Positions 45,678 to 54,294 of a stretch of 64,000 nt of DNA are shown one piece after another (position 1 is the first letter of the stretch; every line of letters begins with the position of its first letter). The position numbers and the translations under genes are program-made. Source of the DNA: Nitrospiraceae bacterium. Lineage in GTDB: Bacteria; Nitrospirota; Nitrospiria; Nitrospirales; UBA2166. The notes beneath the pieces are model-generated. The model saw only the letters and a program-made list of their open reading frames with translations, had not been told where the DNA came from and made no database searches. The stretch covers positions 7,061 to 71,060 of the forward strand of contig PBSN01000002.1 of the NCBI GenBank assembly GCA_002726235.1, in the 5' to 3' direction.

Positions 45678-47912
45678 GTGAGCTTACACACCACATCTCC
45701 ACGAAAACACCTGAGGAAGAGCGTTGACCAATTCGCCGCTGTCATCATTCGGATGGGGGGAATCGGGATCATTCTCAGCATCCTTGGAATTTTTGTATTT
45801 CTTGTAGCACAAGTCATTCCACTATTCCTTTCCCCAACCGGCTCTTTGGCTCGGAAAATTGATACTGGCGCCACACCAACTAGCTTTCCACAAGCAACAC
45901 TTGTTGGCATCGATGCCCGCCAATCACTCTCCTATGTTCTCACGCCAAATACCATTTCATTTCGCCAGCTGCCATCAGGAAATGTTTATCCGGTCACACT
46001 TCCAATAGCGCTTGAAGAGGCAAACATCACCGCAGTCACACACATGACAGGAGCCACGCAGTGGTTGGCGCTCGGAACCGATGATGGGCACATTATCCCA
46101 ATGCGTATTCGATTTCGCTCGGTTTTCGATACCGCCGGAACACAAGAGACAATTCCACAAATGTCGGTCGAACCAGCATTCGCAATCGATCCAACTCACG
46201 CACCAATCATCCGATTGGCTTATCAACATGACGATGACGGCATCTCTGCCATTGCCCTCAACAACCAAGGGCACCTTTGGTATGGAACATTTCGAACGCT
46301 CGACCATGGCTATGAATCCGTACAGCCTCCCGTCGACCTTTCGCCCCACATCACCGGGACGATCACATCACTTGTCATGGATGGGTCTGGGGAGATATTT
46401 GCTGCGGGCACATCCAACGGTGAACTCTACTACTGGAAAACACAATACGATGCCCCTCCAGTGCTAATCGGAGCGTATCGTGTTGCTCCAGCAGGAGTCG
46501 CAATCACCGCCATCGCGTACTTGATTGGAGACCGCTCTCTGATTATCGGAACGGCGAAGGGATCCGTGTCAGCATGGGCCGAATTGTCCGGCCGGCAAGA
46601 CCCTGCCCACTCACGACTCCACGCTATTCACCACCTCGCTCCACACTCAACACCCGTCACCGTCATTGCCCCTTCGCAACGGAATAAGGGTTTCATCACA
46701 AGCGATACCACTGGCAATTTACATATCCACCATGCCACATCGGAACAGACACTTTTGCGTATTCCAGGAAATGGCACTGCAATCACAGCACTCATGTTCG
46801 CACCAAAAGCCAACGGAGCTGTGGCTCTCGCGGCCGACGGCAACCTCATGGCATACGATATCAAAAACCCCCACCCCGAGATCACACTTGGAACGCTCTT
46901 TGGAAAGGTCTGGTATGAAGGCTATGACGAGCCAGAGTTCGTATGGCAATCCTCAGGAGCAACTGACGATGTTGAACCGAAGTTCAGCCTGACCCCCATC
47001 ACCATTGGCACGCTCAAGGGAACGTTTTATGCCTTGCTCCTCGCAGTGCCTATAGCCTTACTCAGCGCGATCTACACCTCGATGTTCATGCATCCATCAC
47101 TACGCGCCACACTCAAGCCAAGCATTGAAACCATGGCAGCATTACCCACTGTTGTACTAGGGTTTCTCGCTGGTCTTTGGCTTGCGCCGCTCATTGAGGA
47201 CATGTTTCCAGCCTTAGTGGGAATGTTGATCGTCATCCCATGCAGCGTTCTCACTGTGAGCCTGCTCTGGCAACTAGTACCAAGTCCAACACGAAAACGC
47301 ATGCCCCAGGGAATGGAAGCACTCATCCTCATTCCGATTATCGGAGGAGCTGCCACTCTGTGCTATCTCAACACACCATTCTTTGAGCAAGGGCTTTTCG
47401 GCGGAGACTACAAAGGGTGGCTTGATACATCGCTAGGCCTGTCGTATGACCAACGCAATGCCATTATCATTGGATTCGCGATGGGATTCGCCATTATCCC
47501 AATAATCTACAGCATCTCAGAAGAGGCGCTCTCAAATGTGCCAAAACGCCTGATCGCGGCATCACTTGGCCTCGGAGCCACCCCATGGCAAACCTTGACC
47601 AGACTTGTACTTGTAGCTGCAGCCCCTGGGATTTTCGCGGCCATTATGATGGGGTTCGGACGGGCCGTCGGTGAAACAATGATCGTCCTCATGGCCACGG
47701 GGAACACGCCTATCATGGACATGAACCCATTCAACGGTTTTCGAACACTTGCGGCAAACATTGCGGTAGAAATTCCGGAGGCACCGCAGGGAGGCACCTT
47801 ATACCGCACATTGTTCATAGCGGCACTCCTTCTCTTTATAATGACATTCGTGACGAATACAATCGCCGAAATGATTCGACAGCGGTTGCGTAAACAGTAC
47901 AGCCAATTCTGA
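45678..47912 (+). CDS. pstC: Phosphate ABC transporter permease PstC with a large propeller insertion
   Basis: A 744-residue permease, more than twice the usual length of about 320. The first membrane helix (about 22-45) is followed by about 370 residues of WD40-like repeats (e.g. ALGTDDGHIIPMR, FAAGTSNGELYYWKTQ, IIGTAKGSVSAWAE), probably a periplasmic beta-propeller. The permease core starts near residue 440 with the KGTFYALLLAVPIALLSAIY loop and the EAA motif EEALSNVPKRLIAASLGLGAT. GTG start. Such long PstC proteins occur in other proteobacteria-like genomes. pstS and phoU are not present here. Confidence 0.93.
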   Translation: MSLHTTSPRKHLRKSVDQFAAVIIRMGGIGIILSILGIFVFLVAQVIPLFLSPTGSLARKIDTGATPTSFPQATLVGIDARQSLSYVLTPNTISFRQLPSGNVYPVTLPIALEEANITAVTHMTGATQWLALGTDDGHIIPMRIRFRSVFDTAGTQETIPQMSVEPAFAIDPTHAPIIRLAYQHDDDGISAIALNNQGHLWYGTFRTLDHGYESVQPPVDLSPHITGTITSLVMDGSGEIFAAGTSNGELYYWKTQYDAPPVLIGAYRVAPAGVAITAIAYLIGDRSLIIGTAKGSVSAWAELSGRQDPAHSRLHAIHHLAPHSTPVTVIAPSQRNKGFITSDTTGNLHIHHATSEQTLLRIPGNGTAITALMFAPKANGAVALAADGNLMAYDIKNPHPEITLGTLFGKVWYEGYDEPEFVWQSSGATDDVEPKFSLTPITIGTLKGTFYALLLAVPIALLSAIYTSMFMHPSLRATLKPSIETMAALPTVVLGFLAGLWLAPLIEDMFPALVGMLIVIPCSVLTVSLLWQLVPSPTRKRMPQGMEALILIPIIGGAATLCYLNTPFFEQGLFGGDYKGWLDTSLGLSYDQRNAIIIGFAMGFAIIPIIYSISEEALSNVPKRLIAASLGLGATPWQTLTRLVLVAAAPGIFAAIMMGFGRAVGETMIVLMATGNTPIMDMNPFNGFRTLAANIAVEIPEAPQGGTLYRTLFIAALLLFIMTFVTNTIAEMIRQRLRKQYSQF

Positions 47913-48060
47913 GAATCCCTTTGCAAAACACTATCCTGAACACCTCAACAGTTCACAATGTTCATATGCGTCGTACGCATTCCGCTTGTTTGTCAATAAC
48001 TGTCTTGCCAGAATGCGCAATTATGTATTTTTCAAGTGGCTCCGAAGGCGTATAGATATA

Positions 48061-49716
48061 ATGAAAGCATGGTTCAGAAAAGTCATTGCCTCAGGTGACC
48101 TGTTTATTTGGGGTAGTGGCGCAGGGCTTGCCATTGCTCTGCTCATGGTCATCGGGCTTGTAGCGCTAATCGGCATAAATGGATTGGGATTCTTTTGGAC
48201 TTCAGACGTATTGGAGCTTACGCTTGATGATGGAACGCGCGTCATCGGCGAACTCACAGGATCCGAACAAATCCCCAACTCTGTTACCCCAGAACACCCA
48301 CAGGGTCAGACGAGAATTCAGATTAAAGTGGGCAACCGCGATCTTTACGGACAAGACTTTCGATGGATTGATGAAGCTCGAATTATCACACGGACAACGC
48401 CTCCCGATGTCGTGCTACTGGAACGACAAGAGTGGGGGAATATGTACGCGCGCATTCAAGCAATCCACGCGCAGGGCTCCCCCATCGCCGCAGGAGGAGA
48501 TGCCGGATGGAATGCCCTCCTACCGCTCATCGACAATGCCACCATGCTACGCACTCAAATTCGCCATATTGAGAAGAGTGAAATTGGAAGTCTCAGTGAC
48601 GCAATCGAGCGAGCTCGATTGAAGATACGAAAGCTTGAACTGGCGCTGCCGCAAGAGCAGAAACTTCAGAACGCCAACCCAGAACGCTACACGCAACTGC
48701 ACGCCACCATCAACAATGCAGAGGCGCAATATCATAAGCATATCGCTTCACTGGAAAAATTATATGTCGATTTGGACACCCATACCGCCATTCTCATCGA
48801 CAGCAACGGTCTCGAGACATCCCTGCCCATTGGCAAAATCATTCGCGCGCTGCGTCCGAATTCAATGAGTTTCCATGAGAAAACTTGGATCTATATCGTC
48901 AACGTATGGGAGGTCTTGACCGGCGAACCACGGGAAGCCAATACCGAAGGAGGGCTTTTCCCCGCAATTATGGGGACGGTGATGATGGTCCTAGTCACGA
49001 GTATCATCGTGGTCCCATTTGGAGTGATTACCGCGTTGTACCTTGGCGAATACGCCCGGCAAGGCGTCATCGTGAAAATCGTCAGAATCGCAATCAATAA
49101 CCTTGCCGGCATCCCATCAATCGTACTCGGGATCTTTGGACTTGGATTTTTTATCTATGTCGTTGGCGGAACAATTGACACATTCTTCTTTGCTGAAACC
49201 CTTCCCAATCCAACCTTTGGGACTGGAGGTCTGTTGTGGGCATCCTTTACACTCGCACTCCTAACCGTGCCAGTGGCTATTGTTTCAACCGAAGAAGGCT
49301 TATCTGCGGTTCCACGTGATTACCGGGAGGCCTCGGTAGGGCTCGGAGCCACAAAATTTGAAACCATCTGGCACGTTGTGCTCCCAGTCGCGATGCCGGG
49401 GATTTTGACAGGATTCATCCTTGCCATTGCCAGGGCAACCGGCGAAGTCGCACCACTGATGCTGACCGGAGTCGTCAAATTAGCTCCGGAGCTTCCCTTG
49501 GATACGACTTTTCCATTTGTGCACCTTGATCGGAAATTTATGCACCTTGGTTTTCACATCTATGATGTTGGGTTTCAATCTCCAAACGTTGAAGCCGCCA
49601 TGCCAATGATTTACGTCACAACCTTAGTCCTCCTTATCATAGTCGTCACGCTGAACCTTCTCGCCATTGCACTCCGCCAGCGTCTTCGAAAGAAGTATGC
49701 CGGTTCTACGGTCTAG
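48061..49716 (+). CDS. pstA: Phosphate ABC transporter permease PstA with a periplasmic coiled coil
   Basis: A 551-residue permease, roughly double the usual 280-300 residues. After the first helix (about 18-40) comes a periplasmic insertion with a beta stretch and a long charged coiled-coil segment (residues about 165-265, LSDAIERARLKIRKLELALP-like heptads). The permease domain begins near 280 (FPAIMGTVMMVLVTS) and carries the EAA loop EEGLSAVPRDYREASVGLGAT. ATG 48061 is chosen. Its stop codon lies inside the repeat element that begins at 49713. It probably pairs with PstC, both having large periplasmic parts. Confidence 0.93.
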   Translation: MKAWFRKVIASGDLFIWGSGAGLAIALLMVIGLVALIGINGLGFFWTSDVLELTLDDGTRVIGELTGSEQIPNSVTPEHPQGQTRIQIKVGNRDLYGQDFRWIDEARIITRTTPPDVVLLERQEWGNMYARIQAIHAQGSPIAAGGDAGWNALLPLIDNATMLRTQIRHIEKSEIGSLSDAIERARLKIRKLELALPQEQKLQNANPERYTQLHATINNAEAQYHKHIASLEKLYVDLDTHTAILIDSNGLETSLPIGKIIRALRPNSMSFHEKTWIYIVNVWEVLTGEPREANTEGGLFPAIMGTVMMVLVTSIIVVPFGVITALYLGEYARQGVIVKIVRIAINNLAGIPSIVLGIFGLGFFIYVVGGTIDTFFFAETLPNPTFGTGGLLWASFTLALLTVPVAIVSTEEGLSAVPRDYREASVGLGATKFETIWHVVLPVAMPGILTGFILAIARATGEVAPLMLTGVVKLAPELPLDTTFPFVHLDRKFMHLGFHIYDVGFQSPNVEAAMPMIYVTTLVLLIIVVTLNLLAIALRQRLRKKYAGSTV

Positions 49717-49898
49717 CAAGGTGTTGGAAAAACTCAAAAATCATCAGAAACCGATTATTCTATACGCCAGACTTAAAACACCAGTGGAGAGATAGGATGT
49801 TCAAAAAAGTCCATTCAGCAATTCCGCAAGCCACCAGCACATGAGCACGATAACGGACCAAGGACGTCACTGGAAGCCTTTTTCAACATACCTACTAG
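49713..49898. repeat. MITE-like repeat, copy B, with terminal inverted repeats
   Basis: A 186-bp element lies between pstA and pstB. The left end reads CTAGCAAGGTGTTGGAAAAA (49713-49732); the right end on the minus strand reads CTAGTAGGTATGTTGAAAAA (from 49898), so the ends are imperfect inverted repeats of about 22 bases bounded by CTAG. It contains no gene. Its left end supplies the pstA stop codon. A related half element sits at 20955. Small palindromic elements with a GTTGAAAAAG core are known to me from Nitrospira genomes, by recollection only. Confidence 0.72.
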
Positions 49899-49909
49899 GT
49901 ACGTAATCC

Positions 49910-50773
49910 ATGGCATCTGAAGACACACCACGTCGCGGACACACTCACGCACACATGTTAAATATTGTGGAATCCCCCCCCGAACAAACCAGCACCCCAG
50001 TGAAACGACCCAGCAATGCAGAACCGAAAGTGCTCATACAAGATGTGAATTTCTTTTACGGGAACGTCCAAGCGTTGTGGGCTATCAACTTAGCTATTCC
50101 AACACGACAAATCACCGCCTTGATCGGTCCTTCAGGATGCGGGAAGTCTACCCTCCTTCGCTGCCTAAACCGCTTAAATGACTTGATTGAAGAAGCGCGT
50201 CTGGAGGGAGCGATCCTTCTCGACAACCTGAATATTCACGATCCTCAACTCGACATCACAGATCTGCGAAAACGCGTCGGGATGGTATTTCAACGGTCAA
50301 ATCCATTCCCAAAATCAATCTATGAGAACGTGGTCTATGGACCCCGGCTTCAAGGAATTAAAAATCGCGCCGAGCTGGACGTTATCGCGGAAAAGAGTTT
50401 AACCGAGGCTGGCTTGTGGGATGAAGTGAATGATCGCTTGGCGAAAAGCGCATTGGGACTATCCGGCGGGCAGCAACAACGCTTGTGCATTGCCAGAGCT
50501 CTGGCAGTCGAACCGGACGTCTTGCTGATGGACGAACCCTGTTCTTCCCTTGACCCTATCGCGACAGGAAAAATTGAAGAGTTGCTCTTTTCGCTCAAAA
50601 ACACACTCACGATTATTATTGTGACTCACAACATGCAACAAGCCGCCCGAATCTCAGACCATACCGGATTCCTACTGATGGGCGAACTAGTCGAATTTGG
50701 AGAAACGAAAACGATCTTCACCGTCCCAACTGATCCCCGAACAGAAGACTATATCACCGGTCGATTTGGGTAG
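49910..50773 (+). CDS. pstB: Phosphate ABC transporter ATP-binding protein
   Basis: A 287-residue ATPase that powers PstCA. Walker [10 protein letters not shown] near residue 73, the PstB-type [17 protein letters not shown]-loop region, signature LSGGQQQR near 184, Walker [14 protein letters not shown] near 205, and the EFGET C-terminal motif. An N-terminal extension of about 35 residues is unlike the core and may be disordered. The ATG is 12 bases past the repeat element. It ends 4 bases from the convergent pcm gene. Confidence 0.96.
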   Translation: MASEDTPRRGHTHAHMLNIVESPPEQTSTPVKRPSNAEPKVLIQDVNFFYGNVQALWAINLAIPTRQITALIGPSGCGKSTLLRCLNRLNDLIEEARLEGAILLDNLNIHDPQLDITDLRKRVGMVFQRSNPFPKSIYENVVYGPRLQGIKNRAELDVIAEKSLTEAGLWDEVNDRLAKSALGLSGGQQQRLCIARALAVEPDVLLMDEPCSSLDPIATGKIEELLFSLKNTLTIIIVTHNMQQAARISDHTGFLLMGELVEFGETKTIFTVPTDPRTEDYITGRFG

Positions 50774-50777
50774 ACCG

Positions 50778-51533
50778 TTATTTTACTTGTCCTTCAGCCT
50801 CACCGGTAAGAGGAACAAAGCGCACACTGCTGATTTGTGAGATCCTGAACTCTCCCCTGATCTTCTCTCCCAACGTGAGATTTTGCGACCGGTTTGTATC
50901 CCCAACGGGCATAATCAAACGGCCACCCTCCTTGAGCTGTTCAATGAGCGGAACAGGAATGTGGTCTGCCGCTGCAGTGACGATAATTTTGTCAAAGGGA
51001 GCGAATTCATCCCAACCTTTGTAGCCATCACCATATTTAACCAAAACCGTTGTATGCCCAAGACTTGCTAATGACGAACGCGACAAATTCGCCAACTCCT
51101 CAATAATCTCAATGGAGTAGACTTGATCCGTGAGTTCAGCCAGAACAGCCGCTTGGTATCCCGACCCAGTGCCCACCTCCAACACTTTTTCCCCATGTTC
51201 AACACCGAGATGCTGCATCATTAGCGCAACAACGTAAGGCTGTGAAATAGTCTGACCATAGCCAATAGGTAATGGCTGGTCTGAATACGCCGCATCCCAA
51301 TATTGCTGTGGGACAAAGCGATGGCGTGGGACAACAGCCATAGCACGAAGCGTGGGAACATCGGTGATGTCACGAGTGACAAGATCCCGTTCGACCATTT
51401 GAATTCGCAATTCATGGAACAAATCGTGATCGGGTTTAGGGGTCGTACAGAAAGCTAGCATCCCAGCAACTCCCAAAAGAAGCACAGCGAAGAACATCCT
51501 GCCAAGGCGAAGATACTCCCACAAATCAAGCAC
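50778..51533 (-). CDS. pcm: Protein-L-isoaspartate O-methyltransferase, apparently exported
   Basis: A 251-residue methyltransferase that repairs isoaspartyl residues. The catalytic core is normal: motif I VLEVGTGSGYQAAVLAEL near residue 117, the VPRHRFVP region and YSDQPLPIGYGQTISQP. What is unusual is an N-terminal hydrophobic segment (about 12-28, FFAVLLLGVAGMLAF) ending in a cysteine, though the preceding residues do not make a clean lipobox. This would place the enzyme in the periplasm or membrane. The methyl donor SAM is cytosolic, so I cannot exclude a mis-set start: a later ATG at codon 25 or 46 gives a cytosolic form. Confidence 0.88.
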   Translation of the reverse strand: MLDLWEYLRLGRMFFAVLLLGVAGMLAFCTTPKPDHDLFHELRIQMVERDLVTRDITDVPTLRAMAVVPRHRFVPQQYWDAAYSDQPLPIGYGQTISQPYVVALMMQHLGVEHGEKVLEVGTGSGYQAAVLAELTDQVYSIEIIEELANLSRSSLASLGHTTVLVKYGDGYKGWDEFAPFDKIIVTAAADHIPVPLIEQLKEGGRLIMPVGDTNRSQNLTLGEKIRGEFRISQISSVRFVPLTGEAEGQVK

Positions 51534-51903
51534 CTACAGGCCCCCTATGCGAACCACTGACAGCAATGAAAAATAGCTCCCCATGTTGGACGAGTTTCGG
51601 AACTATTGCTTTTCGCCAACATCCGCCGGAGGCTGTCCTACTGCTTACTCAGGACATCTTTAATTTTAGAGCAATATAATGCGCAATGGTAGTGAGTAGA
51701 GCGTGCCGCTTTGATTGAGTGAATTTCGCACCCGATTCAACAGCGTCTGACCGGTAGCCTCACCGTGTTTTTTGGTGAGGACTTCCCAAGCATCGGATTG
51801 GGTTTCCTATATTGCAACTCTGTGCATATATGCAGATTCATGCTGTTTCCTGATAAGCAAATTCTCGAACGTCGATCTTGCCAAATGGGTTGAATCGAGG
51901 AAA
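51534..51903. other. Intergenic region of about 370 bases
   Basis: Between pcm and tRNA-Asn. Contains an inverted repeat CCTCACC/GGTGAGG at 51758-51780 with a 9-base loop (GTGTTTTTT) but no T-run following the stem on either strand, so it is not a clear terminator. No gene seen. Confidence 0.5.
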
Positions 51904-51979
51904 TGGCTCCCCGGGCAGGGCTCGAACCTGCGACAAGTCGGTTAACAGCCGACTGCTCTACCAACTGAGCTACCGGGGA
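51904..51979 (-). tRNA. tRNA-Asn (anticodon GTT)
   Basis: Minus-strand cloverleaf: acceptor TCCCCGG (complement of 51973-51979) pairs with CCGGGGA (complement of 51908-51914), discriminator G and encoded CCA (complement of 51904-51906). Anticodon stem GTCGG/CCGAC encloses CTGTTAA, anticodon GTT for Asn AAC/AAT. Complements asnS at 17.9 kb. Confidence 0.96.
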
Positions 51980-52086
51980 ACACTATGTAATGTGCGAGAT
52001 TTGAGGTTCGGAGTATACTCGAAACGTAATCGTGGGTCCACGACAGTGGCATGAAACTACGAAAAATCTAAGTGAGTACTGTGTCG

Positions 52087-52311
52087 CTAATCCATCATAG
52101 GCGTTTCATCAAACCCAGCATAGTGTTTGGCCCAGGAAAGGTAGATTGCACCACTATCTCTCATGGCAGCTTTCATTTTGATGGCACGATCCAAATTCTC
52201 ACCACCAACCTCGGAAGCGTGCAGTTCTTGCACATAGCGATCAAAGGCTCCATTCAAACGTTCCATGGCCAACTCAACTTCAGCTACTGCAACTCTTACA
52301 TCTTCAGTCAT
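52087..52311 (-). CDS. 2-oxoacid:ferredoxin oxidoreductase small subunit (ForE/PorE-like)
   Basis: A 74-residue helical protein (ERLNGAFDRYVQELH, MKAAMRDSGAIYLSWAKHYAGFDETP) with no cofactor motif. A small fifth subunit of this kind is known in the five-subunit oxidoreductases of Hydrogenobacter-type reductive TCA enzymes, where it stabilises the complex. It is the last gene of the operon, 29 bases after the ferredoxin subunit. Assignment rests on context and length. Confidence 0.8.
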   Translation of the reverse strand: MTEDVRVAVAEVELAMERLNGAFDRYVQELHASEVGGENLDRAIKMKAAMRDSGAIYLSWAKHYAGFDETPMMD

Positions 52312-52340
52312 CGCCTCTTACTCGTTTTTTGAGATCACAT

Positions 52341-52616
52341 TTACTGATAGGCTTGCCCCAACTCAGCAGCTTCCCCAACCGTGTCAAGAATCTTCCCGTC
52401 ACCTCCAACGGCGAGCATCTCGATGGCATTATGCTTGGCCGCATCGCACACAACCACACACAACTCGCACCCCTTACACCGATGAATAATAACCTCAGCG
52501 ACCATCTTCTCACTATTGAGCATGACACAATCGGGCTCCGGACAATACATGATACACAGCCGACATCCCTTTTTCGCGATACACTTATCATCTGTCACAA
52601 CGGCAACGTTATACAT
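52341..52616 (-). CDS. porD: 2-oxoacid:ferredoxin oxidoreductase delta (2[4Fe-4S] ferredoxin) subunit
   Basis: A 91-residue protein with two [4Fe-4S] motifs: C(I)AKKGCRLCIMYCPEPDC (irregular first motif) and CKGCELCVVVCDAA (second). It accepts electrons from the catalytic subunits and passes them to soluble ferredoxin. It lies between the gamma subunit and the small subunit; the gap to the gamma subunit is 42 bases. The first cluster spacing is slightly unusual (C-x5-C-x2-C-x3-C). Confidence 0.92.
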   Translation of the reverse strand: MYNVAVVTDDKCIAKKGCRLCIMYCPEPDCVMLNSEKMVAEVIIHRCKGCELCVVVCDAAKHNAIEMLAVGGDGKILDTVGEAAELGQAYQ

Positions 52617-52658
52617 ACGTTATCTCTTTTCTCTCTTCAACTCATCCCCAGCTACTGC

Positions 52659-53354
52659 TTAGGCGGCAGCAACCATTAGCTCATATTTATTGTCATTGGC
52701 CCATGCTCCAGCACGCTCATAGGCATGGGTCACCGTTGCAAGATTTTTAGCCAAAAGTTGTTCCTTCTTGGCAAATTTTTTCTTGATGGCTTCATCAAGG
52801 GTCGCAGTGCCCCCTGACGCCACATATTTCTTCCCAAACCGATCTTGAAGCGCCAAATCAAGGGATTGCAATGACACACAACCAGTAATTCCCGCCACCG
52901 ACCCAATCAACGCCATATTAGTTGCCAACTCCGTCCCAGCAATATCTATAGCGATTTTGGTAGCAGAAACGTAAAACGTGGATACATTCAACTTGACAAG
53001 GCTTGCTTTGTCTTCTTTGGATAACAACGGCACATCGGAATTGATAATCAGCAACCCGCCATTTTTGACCCCGGAATAGAACGGAGCAGTGTAACTCTTT
53101 TGCATGGTGATCACTTGCGGATGAAACACGATAATAGCGTCAGGATAGACCAGCTCGCCTCGGTCATAAATCCGATCAATACCAATTCGCGTGTAGGCTT
53201 CCGCAGGGGCCATCCGTTTTTCCGCTCCGAAAAACGGATTTGAAATTGACCACTTGTTCTCTTTTGAAGCCGCCATCGCAAGCACATGAGCCGAGGTGAC
53301 TACTCCTTGGCCACCTAGACCAGACATCCTGATATTCAACCGCCGTTTAATCAT
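52659..53354 (-). CDS. porG: 2-oxoacid:ferredoxin oxidoreductase gamma subunit
   Basis: A 231-residue gamma subunit with GLGGQGVVTSAHVLAMAA at the N-terminus (family signature), ISNPFFGAEKRMAPAEAYTRI, and an IVFHP segment. It binds the alpha/beta partners and helps CoA handling. It is 31 bases downstream of the beta subunit gene. The GAEKRMAPAEA stretch matches pyruvate/2-oxoglutarate-type gamma subunits; the substrate preference is not evident. Confidence 0.93.
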   Translation of the reverse strand: MIKRRLNIRMSGLGGQGVVTSAHVLAMAASKENKWSISNPFFGAEKRMAPAEAYTRIGIDRIYDRGELVYPDAIIVFHPQVITMQKSYTAPFYSGVKNGGLLIINSDVPLLSKEDKASLVKLNVSTFYVSATKIAIDIAGTELATNMALIGSVAGITGCVSLQSLDLALQDRFGKKYVASGGTATLDEAIKKKFAKKEQLLAKNLATVTHAYERAGAWANDNKYELMVAAA

Positions 53355-53385
53355 GCCACAATCTCCCTTTGGTTTTCTCCAGTCT

Positions 53386-54294
53386 CTACGCAGATGATTG
53401 CGCGAGCGCAGCCTTAGCTACCGCCTTCCTTTCTTTTTCTTTGGTCGCAATTTCAGTGATCAACTCTTTGGCTTCGGGAGACACATACTCCTTGTACGCA
53501 AATCGCAAGCCGGGTTTTTCAGAATCCCGCATCTCCTGCAGACCTTCCATACTTTGCTTGCCAATTTCAAGAATGCATGGTGTATACACCTGAAGATAGG
53601 TTGGGCCGATCTCTCTGGCAACGTACACAGCATTTTTCACAACTTTTTCCACCAACGATGGTTTGCTAACCGTACAGCTCACAACATAGTGGCATCCAGA
53701 CTCCCGAGCGATCTCTGGCAAACGCACTTTCTCAAACTGCTTCCCAACGGGAGCCATTTTCGCCACAAATCCCTTTTGCATCAATCCGCTCTCCTGACCA
53801 CCGGTGTTGGCATAGAGTTCGTTGTCAAAGCAAATGGTGGTAAATTTTTCCTGTCGAAACCATGACTGCAGAGTATAATCCAAGCCAATATCCACCGTCG
53901 CACCATCACCAGCCAACACCACGACATCTTTCACCTGGTCAGGAAAACGGGATGCAAGAGATCGCTTCAGCCCACTAGCAATCGCATTTTGATTGCCAAA
54001 CAGAGAGTGAATATTGTGGACAGCGACATGCGGAAATACCAAGCTGGTACATCCTGTCGACCCAACCATGACGGTGTCTTCTGGATTTGGAAGGGACGAA
54101 AGAATATAGCGAAACGCCATGGACTCTGGACATCCTGCACACAACGAATGTTCTTCAATCAGTTCCTTGCTAGCACCAACATCCTTCCATCCACGATCTA
54201 CTTTTCCCCACGTAGCGTCGTCGACTAGATCACGGTATTCAGGGGGCATAATATTGCGAAATTCGGGAGCTATCTTGATGCGTTCTTTAGACAT
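53386..54294 (-). CDS. porB: 2-oxoacid:ferredoxin oxidoreductase beta (TPP-binding) subunit
   Basis: A 302-residue subunit binding thiamine diphosphate and a [4Fe-4S] cluster. The TPP motif is GDGATVDIGLDYTLQ with NELYANTGGQ following, and an N-terminal CAGCPESMAFR provides cluster cysteines. The 2-oxoacid is decarboxylated here and the acyl group transferred to CoA, or the reaction runs in the carboxylating direction during CO2 fixation. Its start overlaps the alpha subunit stop by 8 bases, so the two are translationally coupled. Confidence 0.95.
   Translation of the reverse strand: MSKERIKIAPEFRNIMPPEYRDLVDDATWGKVDRGWKDVGASKELIEEHSLCAGCPESMAFRYILSSLPNPEDTVMVGSTGCTSLVFPHVAVHNIHSLFGNQNAIASGLKRSLASRFPDQVKDVVVLAGDGATVDIGLDYTLQSWFRQEKFTTICFDNELYANTGGQESGLMQKGFVAKMAPVGKQFEKVRLPEIARESGCHYVVSCTVSKPSLVEKVVKNAVYVAREIGPTYLQVYTPCILEIGKQSMEGLQEMRDSEKPGLRFAYKEYVSPEAKELITEIATKEKERKAVAKAALAQSSA

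Noticed and set aside
51758-51780. Terminator for tRNA-Asn
   Set aside because: T-run is in the loop, not after the stem, and the hairpin is about 120 bases beyond the tRNA.
51737-51964. Minus-strand frame over tRNA-Asn
   Set aside because: Its start is tRNA sequence; no family and no ribosome-binding site.
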